From Mesorhizobium qingshengii (GTDB taxonomy: Bacteria; Pseudomonadota; Alphaproteobacteria; Rhizobiales; Rhizobiaceae), in the NCBI RefSeq assembly GCF_900103325.1, contig NZ_FMXM01000021.1:1-64000 (forward strand): a DNA stretch of 64,000 nucleotides. The letters are read 5' to 3'. This document shows, in pieces, positions 45,753 to 54,679 of the stretch. The translations under genes were made by a program, and so were the position numbers. The notes beneath the pieces were generated by a model. That model was not told where the DNA came from. It made no database searches and worked only from the letters and a program-made list of their open reading frames with translations. Within the stretch, counting starts at the first letter, position 1, and the number at the start of each line of letters is the position of its first letter.

Positions 45753-46115
45753 CTACTCGTCCCAGGCCTGCACGACGGTCTGCCGTGCGATCCGCCCGTT
45801 CTTCAGCTCCAGCATCGCCGCGGCGAACACTTTCGTGCCGTCCGGGTAGGCGCAGGCCTGGGTGAAGGCCAGGCTGTCGCCATCGGCGATCGTGGTATCG
45901 ACCTTGTGGGTCATCGCACGGCTGCAGATGTCGTCCCAGAACGTGCTGATCGCTGCGCGCCCGCGGATTTCGCGCGGCTTGCTCGGTGGGTTGTTGCGGT
46001 CGATCACCCGCACCAGCGCGTCGTCGGTATAGAAGCTCGACAGGAGTTTTCCGTCACGGCCTTCGATTGCCTTCTTGATCGCCGCGCCGTCCACGGCCTG
46101 TGTCTTGGTCAGCAT
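45753..46115 (-). CDS. SnoaL-like/NTF2-fold protein
   Basis: The 120-residue cytosolic protein has a SnoaL_2-like pattern: IKKAIEGRDGKLLSSFYTDD, IRGRAAISTFWDDIC and an ELKNGRIARQTVVQAWDE end. GGAGGATAAA right before the ATG at 46113-46115 decides the start over the ATG four codons earlier. Neighbours: exported AhpD-like gene upstream (83 bp) and the small hypothetical gene downstream. Confidence 0.75.
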   Translation of the reverse strand: MLTKTQAVDGAAIKKAIEGRDGKLLSSFYTDDALVRVIDRNNPPSKPREIRGRAAISTFWDDICSRAMTHKVDTTIADGDSLAFTQACAYPDGTKVFAAAMLELKNGRIARQTVVQAWDE

Positions 46116-46198
46116 TTTATCCTCCATGTGCCCGTCTTCGCGATCGGGCGGTTGATAATCAGGAGTGCTGTCCGGCGCTCATCGCCGGGCAGGGATTT

Positions 46199-46678
46199 TC
46201 ACTGCGACTTTGCCTTGACTGCAGCGAACACGTCGTCGGTCTGCTTCTTGAACGTCGCGAGATCGACCTGGCTGCCGTTGAGAATCGTCGACCAGTGGCG
46301 CACGATCGCCGCCATCGCGATCGCCTCTTTGATCTCCTCGTCGCTCGCACCGTTGAGCTTGGCCGCCTCGGTGTGGAAATAGATGCAGTACTGGCAAGGA
46401 ATCTGCGACGCGACCGCGAGGCCCATCAGCTCCTTGGTCTTGCCGTCGAGCGCCGTGTTCGGGTTGAGCTGCACCCCTTTGATCTCGGCCCAGGCGCCGG
46501 CGATGGCGACGTCAGGCAAGGTCTTGAACATGTCCGGCACCGAGCCGAGCGTCGCCTGGATGTCCTTGTAGGCGGCCGTTGCCGATGCATCCTCGGCCTT
46601 TGCGGGAGTGATGGCGAACAGCGCGCCAACGCCTGCCGCTATCACAAGTGATCTGATATTCAGCTTTGACTTCAGCAT
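46199..46678 (-). CDS. Exported AhpD/carboxymuconolactone decarboxylase-like protein
   Basis: The 159-residue protein has a signal peptide (LNIRSLVIAAGVGALFAITP, cleavage near AKAED) and a CMD/AhpD domain with the redox pair in IPCQYCIYFHTEAAKLNGAS. The C-x-x-C plus downstream His is the alkylhydroperoxidase active site. AhpD proteins usually lack a signal peptide, so a periplasmic location is unusual. It is led by an ATG at 46676-46678 after GGAGGATG. The LuxR-type hydrolase fusion gene lies 110 bp upstream on the same strand. Confidence 0.8.
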   Translation of the reverse strand: MLKSKLNIRSLVIAAGVGALFAITPAKAEDASATAAYKDIQATLGSVPDMFKTLPDVAIAGAWAEIKGVQLNPNTALDGKTKELMGLAVASQIPCQYCIYFHTEAAKLNGASDEEIKEAIAMAAIVRHWSTILNGSQVDLATFKKQTDDVFAAVKAKSQ

Positions 46679-46788
46679 TTCATCCTCCGTTCGCAGCGCC
46701 TTTCCCGGCGACACCCGCCTAGCCTGCATGGGAGAAATTGATAGCGCTTACGTTGGCATGGCCGCTTCGCCCGAAAGCGCCATGGCTC

Positions 46789-48342
46789 TCATGGCCCGTC
46801 CGGGCCAGTGTGCCTGACGGAAAATGCCGCCGCCGCCGCTCGCGATGGCAGATCGAGCTTGAGCAGTATGTTGGCGACGTGGCGCTTGACCGTGTGTTCG
46901 CTCAGCCTGAGCTCGGCGGCAATCGCGGCATTGCTCTTGCCGTCGGCAATCAGGCCCACCACCTCGCTTTCGCGTGCCGTCAGCACGGCCGGTTCGGTCG
47001 TTCGGGTCCTGGCGCGGCAGTCGGGCTCCAGATGCTGCTCGGACATCGCATGGACCAGTGCCAGCGGCTCGTCCAGGTCGTCCAGCGTGATCCTTCCGGC
47101 ATCAGCGAAATGCAGGCCAGAGCCGACGGCCAGATCGGCGATCAGTCGCGAGGCGAGGATATCGCCACGGCCGGCATGCGAGGCAAGCTGCATCGTCACT
47201 CGCGCCGTCAGCCCCACCGGCGGCCCACGCAGTTCGATCTCGCCGACATGCGCACCTTGCGCACTGGCCACGCCGATGCCTTGCGCCGCCTCGCGCAGCG
47301 CCGCCGCGCAGCGTATGGCACGCGCCGGTCCGTCGAAGCGCGACATCATCATCTCGCCCTGCGTGCCTGCCAGGCGGCCGCCATGGCGCCCGACCTGCTG
47401 GCGCCAGATTTCCTGGAAGCGCTGGCTGCGTTCGCCCCACATGCGGTCGCCCATCCGCGCCGTATCGTAGATGCGCGTCACCAAAAGCGCGGCCAGAACG
47501 CGGTCCACCTCGGTCACGGCGCGTTCGCCGGTCAGAAACTCCTCGATAATGTCGGCCACCCGGTCCACGTCGCCGGTCCAGATCGGATGGTCACGCCCGG
47601 GCACTTCGACCAACTTGGCGTTTGGGATCTTTCTCGCCAGATAACGGCTGGCGTCGGGGTCGACCCGCACATCGTTGCGGCGATGGATCAAAAGCGTTGG
47701 CGCGCTGATTGCCGCCAGCACGTCACGCACGTCGATTTCCGCGTTCATACGCGCCAGCGCGGCCGCTGCCGTCGGGCTCGCCGACAACCGTTCGAAACGC
47801 GCCCACCACTGGGCGAAATGCGCGTCATCGACCCGACCTGGCGCGAAATTCGGCAAAGTGGCGCCGGTGCCCCAGGCTGTCTCGGCCGTCTCGATGAACG
47901 CCTCGAGGCGCTCTGGTGGCATCACCCATTTGTGGAAATGCGCATAGCCGCCATAGAGTGCCAGCGCCCGCGTCCGTTCCGGATAGGTGGCGGCGAACAG
48001 CATCGCCATCGGCGCGCCTTCGGAGGCGCCAAGCAGTGCCGCGCGGCCGCTGCCTGCGGCGTCCATCACCGCGCGCACATCGTCCATGCGCGTTTCGAGA
48101 CTGGGCAGGTGGTGCGCGTCGACACGGTCGGAAAGACCCGTGCCGCGCTTGTCGAACAGGATCAGCCGCGAGAACGCCGAAAGCCGCTTCAAGAGCCGGC
48201 TGTAGCCTTCGTCTTCCCAGTGCAGGTCGAGATTGGAAATGAAGCCCGGCACGAAGACGAGATCGAACGACCCCTGGCCTACCACCTGGTAAGCGATCCG
48301 CACGTCGCCGCTAAGGGCGTATCGGGTCTCGATCGGCCTCAC
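46789..48342 (-). CDS. Alpha/beta-hydrolase - cyclase-like - LuxR HTH fusion regulator
   Basis: This protein of about 517 residues has three parts. The first (about 1-260) is an alpha/beta-hydrolase: VFVPGFISNLDLHWED, FDKRGTGLSDRV, nucleophile elbow LLGASEGAPMAMLFAATYPE, and RDHPIWTGD near the catalytic His. The second (about 275-440) looks like an adenylate-cyclase-type domain without a full catalytic set. The third is a LuxR HTH: LTARESEVVGLIADGKSNAA and LSEHTVKRHVANILLKL. The GTG at 48340-48342 has GGCGG upstream and seems the best start; a TTG at 48379-48381 would add 13 residues. It probably senses a small molecule and controls the adjacent SnoaL/AhpD-like genes. Confidence 0.8.
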   Translation of the reverse strand: MRPIETRYALSGDVRIAYQVVGQGSFDLVFVPGFISNLDLHWEDEGYSRLLKRLSAFSRLILFDKRGTGLSDRVDAHHLPSLETRMDDVRAVMDAAGSGRAALLGASEGAPMAMLFAATYPERTRALALYGGYAHFHKWVMPPERLEAFIETAETAWGTGATLPNFAPGRVDDAHFAQWWARFERLSASPTAAAALARMNAEIDVRDVLAAISAPTLLIHRRNDVRVDPDASRYLARKIPNAKLVEVPGRDHPIWTGDVDRVADIIEEFLTGERAVTEVDRVLAALLVTRIYDTARMGDRMWGERSQRFQEIWRQQVGRHGGRLAGTQGEMMMSRFDGPARAIRCAAALREAAQGIGVASAQGAHVGEIELRGPPVGLTARVTMQLASHAGRGDILASRLIADLAVGSGLHFADAGRITLDDLDEPLALVHAMSEQHLEPDCRARTRTTEPAVLTARESEVVGLIADGKSNAAIAAELRLSEHTVKRHVANILLKLDLPSRAAAAAFSVRHTGPDGP

Positions 48343-48455
48343 CAGATTTTCCGCCCCGGCCTGACGATTTCTGATCGTCAACCATAGCAGAACAGTGCCG
48401 ATTGCGGCAGCTTAAACTTTAGCGGCAGGGAATATAAGCCGGCGCGGCCCGGTGG

Positions 48456-48767
48456 CTATTTTTGCGAGGCGGCGACGTCGGCCGGGAAGGGCTTGAGCCC
48501 GAGTTTGAGGTCTGCCTCGGCCGGCGTGATCGGCCGCTTGATCTTGGCGGAGGCGGCCACCACCAACTCGTTGAAGTTCTCGGTGCCGCCCTCCAGCATC
48601 TCGAACAGCTGCCGCCGCATCCTCGGCTCCCAGAACTTGTTGATATGCTCGGCAACGCCCGCGATCCCTTCCTCGCGCGGTTTGGAATGGAAAAAATCGG
48701 CGATCTGGTTTGCCATTCGCACCAGCTTCTCGCTGGTGCTCATGATGTGTTCTTCGTCATGCGACAT
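48456..48767 (-). CDS. fdsD: NAD-dependent formate dehydrogenase delta subunit
   Basis: The 103-residue FdsD subunit has LVRMANQIADFFHSKPREEG, HINKFWEPRMRRQLFEML and the ITPAEADL end typical of the family. FdsD is needed for an active FdsABG complex. The ATG at 48765-48767 lies inside the end of fdhD (11-base overlap); an ATG eight codons later is an alternative. Last gene of the fds operon. Confidence 0.88.
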   Translation of the reverse strand: MSHDEEHIMSTSEKLVRMANQIADFFHSKPREEGIAGVAEHINKFWEPRMRRQLFEMLEGGTENFNELVVAASAKIKRPITPAEADLKLGLKPFPADVAASQK

Positions 48768-49587
48768 GCTTGGCAACTCCGGAAGCCACCCGGTCGGGGT
48801 GGGTGAAAATATCGAAATCATCGCCACGCACCAGCGCCACCAGCGTCATGCCGGCTTCCTCCGCGGTGCGGATGGCAAGGGCGGTCGGCGCGGAGACCGC
48901 GATGATGAAGGCGGCGCCGATCGCCGCCGTCTTCTGCACCATCTCGACCGAGACACGACTGGTCACCACGACGGCACCGGAAGCGCCGTCGATGCCGGCC
49001 CTGGCCAGCGCTCCGGCCAGCTTGTCGAGCGCATTGTGGCGGCCGACATCCTCGCGCGCCATGACGATGCCTTTGCCCGGAACGTAAAAACCGGCGGCGT
49101 GAACGGCCCCGGTCTCGGTGTGAAGCGGCTGCACCTTCGACAGGAGCTTGACCGAGCGGACGATATCGTCGGCCCCAAGCGTAAGCTTTGACGCACCAAC
49201 CGCATCGACCGAGCGCATCGCTTCCTCGATCGATTCGATGCCGCACAGCCCGCAGCCGACCGGCCCGGCGAGCCGCCGGCGTCGGGCCTCGAAGCGCGTG
49301 TTGGCCTGATCCTTCAGCCGGATCTGGATGTCGATGCCCTCGCCGAGATCCTCGACCTCGATGGCTTCGATTTCTTGCGGGTCGGCAATGATGCCTTCGG
49401 TCAGCGAGAAGCCGAGCGCGAAATCCTCGAAATCGGCCGGGCTTGCCATCATCACCGCATGGGTGGTGCCGGCAAAGGAAAACGCCACCGGCGTCTCCTC
49501 GGGCACCATGCGGTTGGCCGTCGCGGTGCCGCTGGCGCGGCGCGCCAACCGCGATACCTGCGTCGTGGCTTTGCGGCGCGCGCTCAA
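48757..49587 (-). CDS. fdhD: Formate dehydrogenase accessory sulfurtransferase FdhD
   Basis: The 276-residue protein passes sulfur from IscS to the bis-MGD cofactor of formate dehydrogenase. The Cys pair in VGCGLCGIES, the REDVGRHNALDKL block and TSRVSVEMVQKTA are FdhD hallmarks. It starts at TTG two bases after the fdsA stop, with no ATG nearby that fits, and overlaps fdsD. Confidence 0.93.
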   Translation of the reverse strand: MSARRKATTQVSRLARRASGTATANRMVPEETPVAFSFAGTTHAVMMASPADFEDFALGFSLTEGIIADPQEIEAIEVEDLGEGIDIQIRLKDQANTRFEARRRRLAGPVGCGLCGIESIEEAMRSVDAVGASKLTLGADDIVRSVKLLSKVQPLHTETGAVHAAGFYVPGKGIVMAREDVGRHNALDKLAGALARAGIDGASGAVVVTSRVSVEMVQKTAAIGAAFIIAVSAPTALAIRTAEEAGMTLVALVRGDDFDIFTHPDRVASGVAKHVA

Positions 49588-49589
49588 GA

Positions 49590-52502
49590 CTACTCCGCCG
49601 CTTCCAACTTCGCGATTCGACGGCTGTTGCGCGCTTGCTCGTCATAGTCGCGCTGCCATTCCGACGGCCCGTTGGAGGCGCCGACCTGCACGGCTGTCAC
49701 CTTGTATTCCGGACAGTTGGTCGCCCAGTCGGAGAAGTCGGTGGTGATGACGTTGGCCTGCGTGTCGGGATGATGGAATGTCGTGTAGACGACGCCCGGC
49801 GATACCCGGTCCGTGATCAGCGCGCGCAGCGTCGTTTCGCCCGAGCGGCTGGTCAGCCGCACCCAGTCGCCGTCACGCAGTCCGCGGTTCTCGGCATCGT
49901 GCGGATGAATCTCCAGCCGGTCCTCGGCGTGCCACACGATGTTGTCGGTGCGCCGGGTCTGCGCGCCGACATTATACTGCGACAGGATGCGCCCGGTGGT
50001 GAGCAGCAGCGGGAAGCGTGGTCCGGTCCGCTCGTCCGTCGCCACATATTCGGTGCGGATGAACTTGCCCTTGCCGCGCACGAAACCATCGACATGCATG
50101 ATCGGGGTGCCGAGCGGCGCCTTCTCGTTGCAGGGCCATTGCACGGATCCGACACGGTCGAGCAGCTCGAAGGAGACACCGGCGAAGCTCGGCGTCGTGT
50201 TGGCGATCTCGTCCATGATCTGCGAGGGATGCTGATAGTTCCAGTCCAGCCCGATCGCGCGGGCAAGCTCCTGCGTCGCCTCCCAATCGGCGTAGCGCGC
50301 CTTCGGCTCCAGAACCTTGCGCACCATGTTGATGCGGCGCTCGGCATTGGTGAAAGTGCCGTCCTTCTCGAGGAAGGTCGAGCCCGGCAGGAACACATGC
50401 GCGTAGTTGGCGGTCTCGTTGAGGAAGAGGTCGTGCACGACGACGCATTCCATGGCGGCGAGGCCGGCGGCGACATGCTTGGTGTCCGGATCGGACTGCA
50501 GAATGTCCTCGCCCTGGATGTAGATACCCTTGAAGGTGCCGTCGACGGCCGCATCCAGCATGTTGGGAATGCGCAGGCCGGGTTCGTCGTCCAGCTTCAC
50601 GCCCCACAGGGTCTCATAGATGTCGCGCACGGCTTCGCCTGAGATATGGCGATAACCGGGAAGCTCATGCGGGAACGAACCCATGTCGCACGAGCCCTGC
50701 ACGTTGTTCTGGCCGCGCAACGGATTCACGCCGACGCCCGGCCGGCCGATATTGCCGGTGGCCATGGCGAGGTTGGCAATCGCCATCACCGTGGTTGAAC
50801 CCTGGCTGTGTTCCGTCACCCCGAGGCCATAGTAGATCGCGCCGTTGCCGCCGGTGGCGTAGAGACGCGCGGCGCCGCGGATCAGTTCGGGATCGACGCC
50901 GGACAACTTGCCGACGGTTTCGGGGCTGTTTTCCGGCAAGGCGACGAAAGACGCCCAGTCCTGGAACTCCGCCCAGTCGCAACGTTCGCGGATAAAGGCT
51001 TCGTTGAAAAGACCTTCGGTGACGATGACATGCGCCAGCGCCGTCAGCACGGCCACATTGGTGCCGGGCTTCAGCGGCAGGTGATAGTCCGCTTCGATAT
51101 GTGCCGACTTGACCATCTCGGTGCGACGCGGATCGAGCACAATCAGCTTGGCGCCCTGGCGCAGCCGCTTCTTCAGCCGCGAGGCGAACACCGGATGGGC
51201 GGAAGCGGGGTTGGCGCCGATGATGACGGCGACATCGGTGTAGTCGACAGAGTCGAAATCCTGCGTGCCGGCCGAGGTGCCATAGGTCTGGCCGAGCCCG
51301 TAGCCCGTCGGCGAGTGGCAAACGCGCGCGCACGTGTCGACATTGTTGTTGCGGAAGCCCTGCCGCACCATCTTCTGGACGAGGTAGGTTTCTTCGTTGG
51401 TGCAACGCGACGAGGTAATGCCGCCTATCGCGGTGCGTCCGTACTGATACTGGATGCGGCGGAATTCCTTGGCCGTATGGGCGATCGCCTCTTCCCAGGT
51501 CACCTCGCGCCAGGGATCGGTGACTTTTTCCCGGATCATTGGCGACAGGATGCGGTCCTTGTGGGTGGCGTAGCTATAAGCGAAACGGCCCTTCACGCAG
51601 GAATGCCCGTGGTTCGCCTTGCCCTCCTTGTAGGGCATCATGCGAATGACTTCGTCACCCTTCACTTCGGCCTTGAACGAGCAGCCGACGCCGCAATAGG
51701 CGCAGGTGGTGACGGCCGAACGCTCCGGCAGGCCCTTGGCAAGTACCGATTTCTCGCGCAGCGCATCGGTCGGACAAGCCTGCACGCAGGCGCCGCAGGA
51801 CACGCATTCCGAATCGATGAACGCCTCGTGCATTCCCGCCGAAACTCTGGATTCGAATCCACGCCCTTCGATAGTCAGCGCGAAGGTGCCCTGCACCTCC
51901 TCGCAGGCCCGCACGCAACGCGAGCAGACGATGCATTGCGCCGGATCATAGGTGAAATAGGGATTGGATTCATCGCGGGCGATGTAGTCGACCGCCAGCG
52001 AGCCATGGCCGGGCGCCACGCCGTTCTCCTGCTTGACGTGGTTGCGGCCCTCGATGCCGTAGCGGTTCTCGGTCAGGCCGACCGACTTTGCCACCGCATC
52101 GAACTCGCTGGCGCCGGTTCCGGCCTTCTCGTTCCAGCCGGTCGGATGGTCGGAGACATAGAGTTCCATGACGCCGCGACGAATGGCGTCGAGCCGCTCG
52201 GACTGCGTGCGCACCACCATGCCTTCGCCAACAGGTGTCGTGCAGGACGCCGGCGTACCGCCGCGTCCTTCGATTTCGACGAGGCAGATGCGGCACGAAC
52301 CGAACGAGTCCAGCATGTCGGTGGCGCAGAGTTTCGGGATCTCGACGCCGCCTTCCATCGCGGCACGCATGATCGACGTGCCTTCCGGCACGGTGATGCT
52401 GCGGCCGTCGACGGTCAGCGTGACCTGCTTCTCGGCCTTCGATTGCGGGGTTCCGTAGTCGATCTCTTCGACGAGGGATGGGAAGTCGGCCTTGATGTTC
52501 AT
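49590..52502 (-). CDS. fdsA: NAD-dependent formate dehydrogenase alpha (catalytic) subunit
   Basis: The 970-residue molybdoenzyme oxidises formate to CO2. N-terminal [2Fe-2S] ligands are in LCATDMLDSFGSCRICLVEI and ASCTT. Two [4Fe-4S] sets are CIVCSRCVRACEE and CVSCGACVQACP, then CAYCGVGC for the cluster next to Mo. The Mo ligand is Cys (not selenocysteine) in CARVCHSPTGYG, next to the catalytic His. GCNPASAHP-like IGANPASAHPVFASR and the C-terminal FHHPDTQANVITTDFSDWAT bind bis-MGD. It starts 10 bases after fdsB. Confidence 0.96.
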   Translation of the reverse strand: MNIKADFPSLVEEIDYGTPQSKAEKQVTLTVDGRSITVPEGTSIMRAAMEGGVEIPKLCATDMLDSFGSCRICLVEIEGRGGTPASCTTPVGEGMVVRTQSERLDAIRRGVMELYVSDHPTGWNEKAGTGASEFDAVAKSVGLTENRYGIEGRNHVKQENGVAPGHGSLAVDYIARDESNPYFTYDPAQCIVCSRCVRACEEVQGTFALTIEGRGFESRVSAGMHEAFIDSECVSCGACVQACPTDALREKSVLAKGLPERSAVTTCAYCGVGCSFKAEVKGDEVIRMMPYKEGKANHGHSCVKGRFAYSYATHKDRILSPMIREKVTDPWREVTWEEAIAHTAKEFRRIQYQYGRTAIGGITSSRCTNEETYLVQKMVRQGFRNNNVDTCARVCHSPTGYGLGQTYGTSAGTQDFDSVDYTDVAVIIGANPASAHPVFASRLKKRLRQGAKLIVLDPRRTEMVKSAHIEADYHLPLKPGTNVAVLTALAHVIVTEGLFNEAFIRERCDWAEFQDWASFVALPENSPETVGKLSGVDPELIRGAARLYATGGNGAIYYGLGVTEHSQGSTTVMAIANLAMATGNIGRPGVGVNPLRGQNNVQGSCDMGSFPHELPGYRHISGEAVRDIYETLWGVKLDDEPGLRIPNMLDAAVDGTFKGIYIQGEDILQSDPDTKHVAAGLAAMECVVVHDLFLNETANYAHVFLPGSTFLEKDGTFTNAERRINMVRKVLEPKARYADWEATQELARAIGLDWNYQHPSQIMDEIANTTPSFAGVSFELLDRVGSVQWPCNEKAPLGTPIMHVDGFVRGKGKFIRTEYVATDERTGPRFPLLLTTGRILSQYNVGAQTRRTDNIVWHAEDRLEIHPHDAENRGLRDGDWVRLTSRSGETTLRALITDRVSPGVVYTTFHHPDTQANVITTDFSDWATNCPEYKVTAVQVGASNGPSEWQRDYDEQARNSRRIAKLEAAE

Positions 52503-52512
52503 CTGCCAGCTC

Positions 52513-54069
52513 CTATTCAGCAGCCACGCGCACGGGCGCAGGCTTGAAGTCGTCGGGGAAATGGGTGATCGAGCTCATGACAGGGTAAGGCGTGAAGCCG
52601 CCCAGCGCGCAGAGCGAGCCGAATTTCATCGTGTTGCAGAGGTCGGTGACCAGAGCCAGGTTCTTCTCCGGTTCGATGCCGGCAGCGAGCCTGTCGATGG
52701 TCTCGACGCCGCGCGTCGAGCCGATGCGGCAGGGCGTACACTTGCCGCAACTTTCGATGGCGCAGAACTCCATGGCGAAGCGCGCCTGTTTCAGCATGTC
52801 GGCAGTGTCGTCGAACACCACGATGCCGGCATGGCCGATCAGCCCGTCCTTGGCCGCGAAGGCCTCATAATCGAATGGCGTGTCGAACAGCGCGCGCGGA
52901 AAATAAGCGCCGAGCGGCCCGCCGACCTGCACCGCCTTCACCGGCCGGCCAGTCGCGGTGCCACCACCGATATCGTCGACGATCTCGCCCAGCGTCATGC
53001 CGAAGGCGGCCTCGAACAGGCCCGCATATTTGACATTGCCGGCGATCTGGATCGGGATCGTGCCGCGCGAGCGGCCCATGCCGAAATCCTTGTAGAAGGG
53101 AGCACCCTTGTCCATGATGACAGGCACGGAAGCCAGAGAGATGACATTGTTGATCACCGTCGGCTTGCCGAACAGCCCCTTGTGAGCCGGTAGCGGCGGC
53201 TTTGCGCGCACCATGCCGCGCTTGCCTTCGAGTGAGTCGAGCAGCGCCGTCTCTTCGCCGCAGACATAAGCGCCTGCGCCGACGCGGATCTCCATGTCGA
53301 AAGCGTTGGACGAGCCCAGCACGCTGGCGCCAAGGACACCAGCCTTGCGGGCGACCTCGACGGCCTTGTTCATCACCGCCACCGCATGCGGATATTCCGA
53401 GCGGATATAGACAAAGCCTTTGGTCGCACCCGTGGCGATGCCGGCGATCGTCATGCCTTCGATCAGCACGAAGGGATCGCCCTCCATGATCATGCGGTCG
53501 GCGAAGGTGCCCGAGTCGCCTTCGTCAGCGTTGCAGACGATGTATTTGCGGTCGCCAACGGTATCGAGCACCGTCTTCCACTTGATACCGGTTGGGAAGC
53601 CCGCACCACCGCGCCCGCGCAGCCCGGATTCAGTCACTTGGGCAACAATGGCGGCGGGCGTCAGTTTCAACGCGTTCGTCAGTCCATTCAACCCGCCATG
53701 ATTCTTGTAGGATTCGAGCGACAGCGGATCTGTGACGCCGCAGCGGGCGAAAGTCAGCCGCGTCTGTTTGGCCAGGAACGGAATCTTGTCGGGCGCGCCC
53801 AGCCAGCGTTTGTGATGGCCGCCGGTAAGGAAGCCGCAGTCGAACAGGCTTTTGACGTCGGACGGCTTGACCGGCCCGTAGGCGACGCGGCCATTTGCCG
53901 TCGCGACCTCGACCATCGGTTCGAGGAAATAGGCGCCGCGCGAGCCGTTGCGCACGATCTTGGCTTCGATGCCGCGCTCGGCGAGCTCACTTGCGATTGC
54001 CTTGGCGACTTTTTCGGCACCCAGCGCCAGAGCGCCGGAATCGCCGGGAATGTAGATGCGGGGGATCAT
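52513..54069 (-). CDS. fdsB: NAD-dependent formate dehydrogenase beta subunit (NuoF-like diaphorase)
   Basis: The 518-residue flavoprotein takes electrons to NAD. An N-terminal thioredoxin-like part (1-110) leads into the NuoF core: GLRGRGGAGFPTGIKWK binds FMN/NAD, CNADEGDSGTFADRMIMEGD follows, and ESCGKCTPCRIGS plus a downstream Cys (SLCALGG) hold the [4Fe-4S] cluster. The start overlaps the fdsG stop (ATGA at 54066-54069). Confidence 0.95.
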   Translation of the reverse strand: MIPRIYIPGDSGALALGAEKVAKAIASELAERGIEAKIVRNGSRGAYFLEPMVEVATANGRVAYGPVKPSDVKSLFDCGFLTGGHHKRWLGAPDKIPFLAKQTRLTFARCGVTDPLSLESYKNHGGLNGLTNALKLTPAAIVAQVTESGLRGRGGAGFPTGIKWKTVLDTVGDRKYIVCNADEGDSGTFADRMIMEGDPFVLIEGMTIAGIATGATKGFVYIRSEYPHAVAVMNKAVEVARKAGVLGASVLGSSNAFDMEIRVGAGAYVCGEETALLDSLEGKRGMVRAKPPLPAHKGLFGKPTVINNVISLASVPVIMDKGAPFYKDFGMGRSRGTIPIQIAGNVKYAGLFEAAFGMTLGEIVDDIGGGTATGRPVKAVQVGGPLGAYFPRALFDTPFDYEAFAAKDGLIGHAGIVVFDDTADMLKQARFAMEFCAIESCGKCTPCRIGSTRGVETIDRLAAGIEPEKNLALVTDLCNTMKFGSLCALGGFTPYPVMSSITHFPDDFKPAPVRVAAE

Positions 54070-54545
54070 GAGCGCACCTCGGTAACGATCTCTTCGATCT
54101 TTTCGTCATCGAGCCGCCCGATCACCTCGCCGTCCAGCATTGCCGCCGGCGAACAGGCGCAAAGCCCGAGGCAATAGACCGGCTCGAGTGTAACCGATCC
54201 GTCGCGGGTGGTCTCGTGGAAACCGATGCCTAGCAATTGTTTGATCTTGGCGGCGACGGCGTCCGAACCCATCGACTGGCAGGATTCTGCCTGGCAGAGC
54301 TTCAGCACATGCCGGCCGGCCGGATGGCGGCGGTAATCATGGTAGAAGCTGACGACGCCGTGCACCTCGGCCCTGGAAATGTTCAGCGCCTCGGCGATGA
54401 CAGGCAGCGAATCCTGCGGCACATGGCCGAACTCTTCCTGGATGCCGTGGAGGATCGGCAGCAGTGGGCCTTCCAGCCCCCTCATCTCCTGGATGATCGC
54501 CGCCGTGCGCGATGCGATCTCGGTACTTGCAGGCTGCACGGTCAT
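54066..54545 (-). CDS. fdsG: NAD-dependent formate dehydrogenase gamma subunit (NuoE-like)
   Basis: The 159-residue thioredoxin-fold subunit carries a [2Fe-2S] cluster: LCQAESCQSMG gives two ligands and CLGLCACSPA the other two. HGIQEEFGHVPQDSLPVIAE is the NuoE N-terminal part. AGGGAGG precedes the ATG. First structural gene of the operon; the LysR palindrome lies about 85 bp upstream. Confidence 0.95.
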   Translation of the reverse strand: MTVQPASTEIASRTAAIIQEMRGLEGPLLPILHGIQEEFGHVPQDSLPVIAEALNISRAEVHGVVSFYHDYRRHPAGRHVLKLCQAESCQSMGSDAVAAKIKQLLGIGFHETTRDGSVTLEPVYCLGLCACSPAAMLDGEVIGRLDDEKIEEIVTEVRS

Positions 54546-54630
54546 GCAGCGCCCTCCCTGGTCGATAGCTTTTTTCGCTAAGTCTTTACGAAATCAGAGG
54601 AAACCCGCGAAATCAATATAGCTGTCCCGT

Positions 54631-54657
54631 CGATCGATAGAGATCTTCTATCGATCG
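54631..54657. promoter_or_regulatory. Perfect palindrome upstream of fdsG, candidate LysR operator
   Basis: CGATCGATAGA (54631-54641) is exactly inverted in TCTATCGATCG (54647-54657) around GATCT. It contains the ATAG-N7-CTAT form that fits the LysR T-N11-A rule. It lies 22 bp after the LysR stop and 86 bp before the fdsG ATG. I infer that the LysR regulator binds here to control formate oxidation. Confidence 0.7.
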
Positions 54658-54679
54658 TGTTCAGCCTGCATTGTCTAGC

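Noticed and set aside
49443..52547. Long plus-strand frames across fdhD and fdsA
   Set aside because: They lie opposite catalytic motifs of fdsA and contain no motif of their own.
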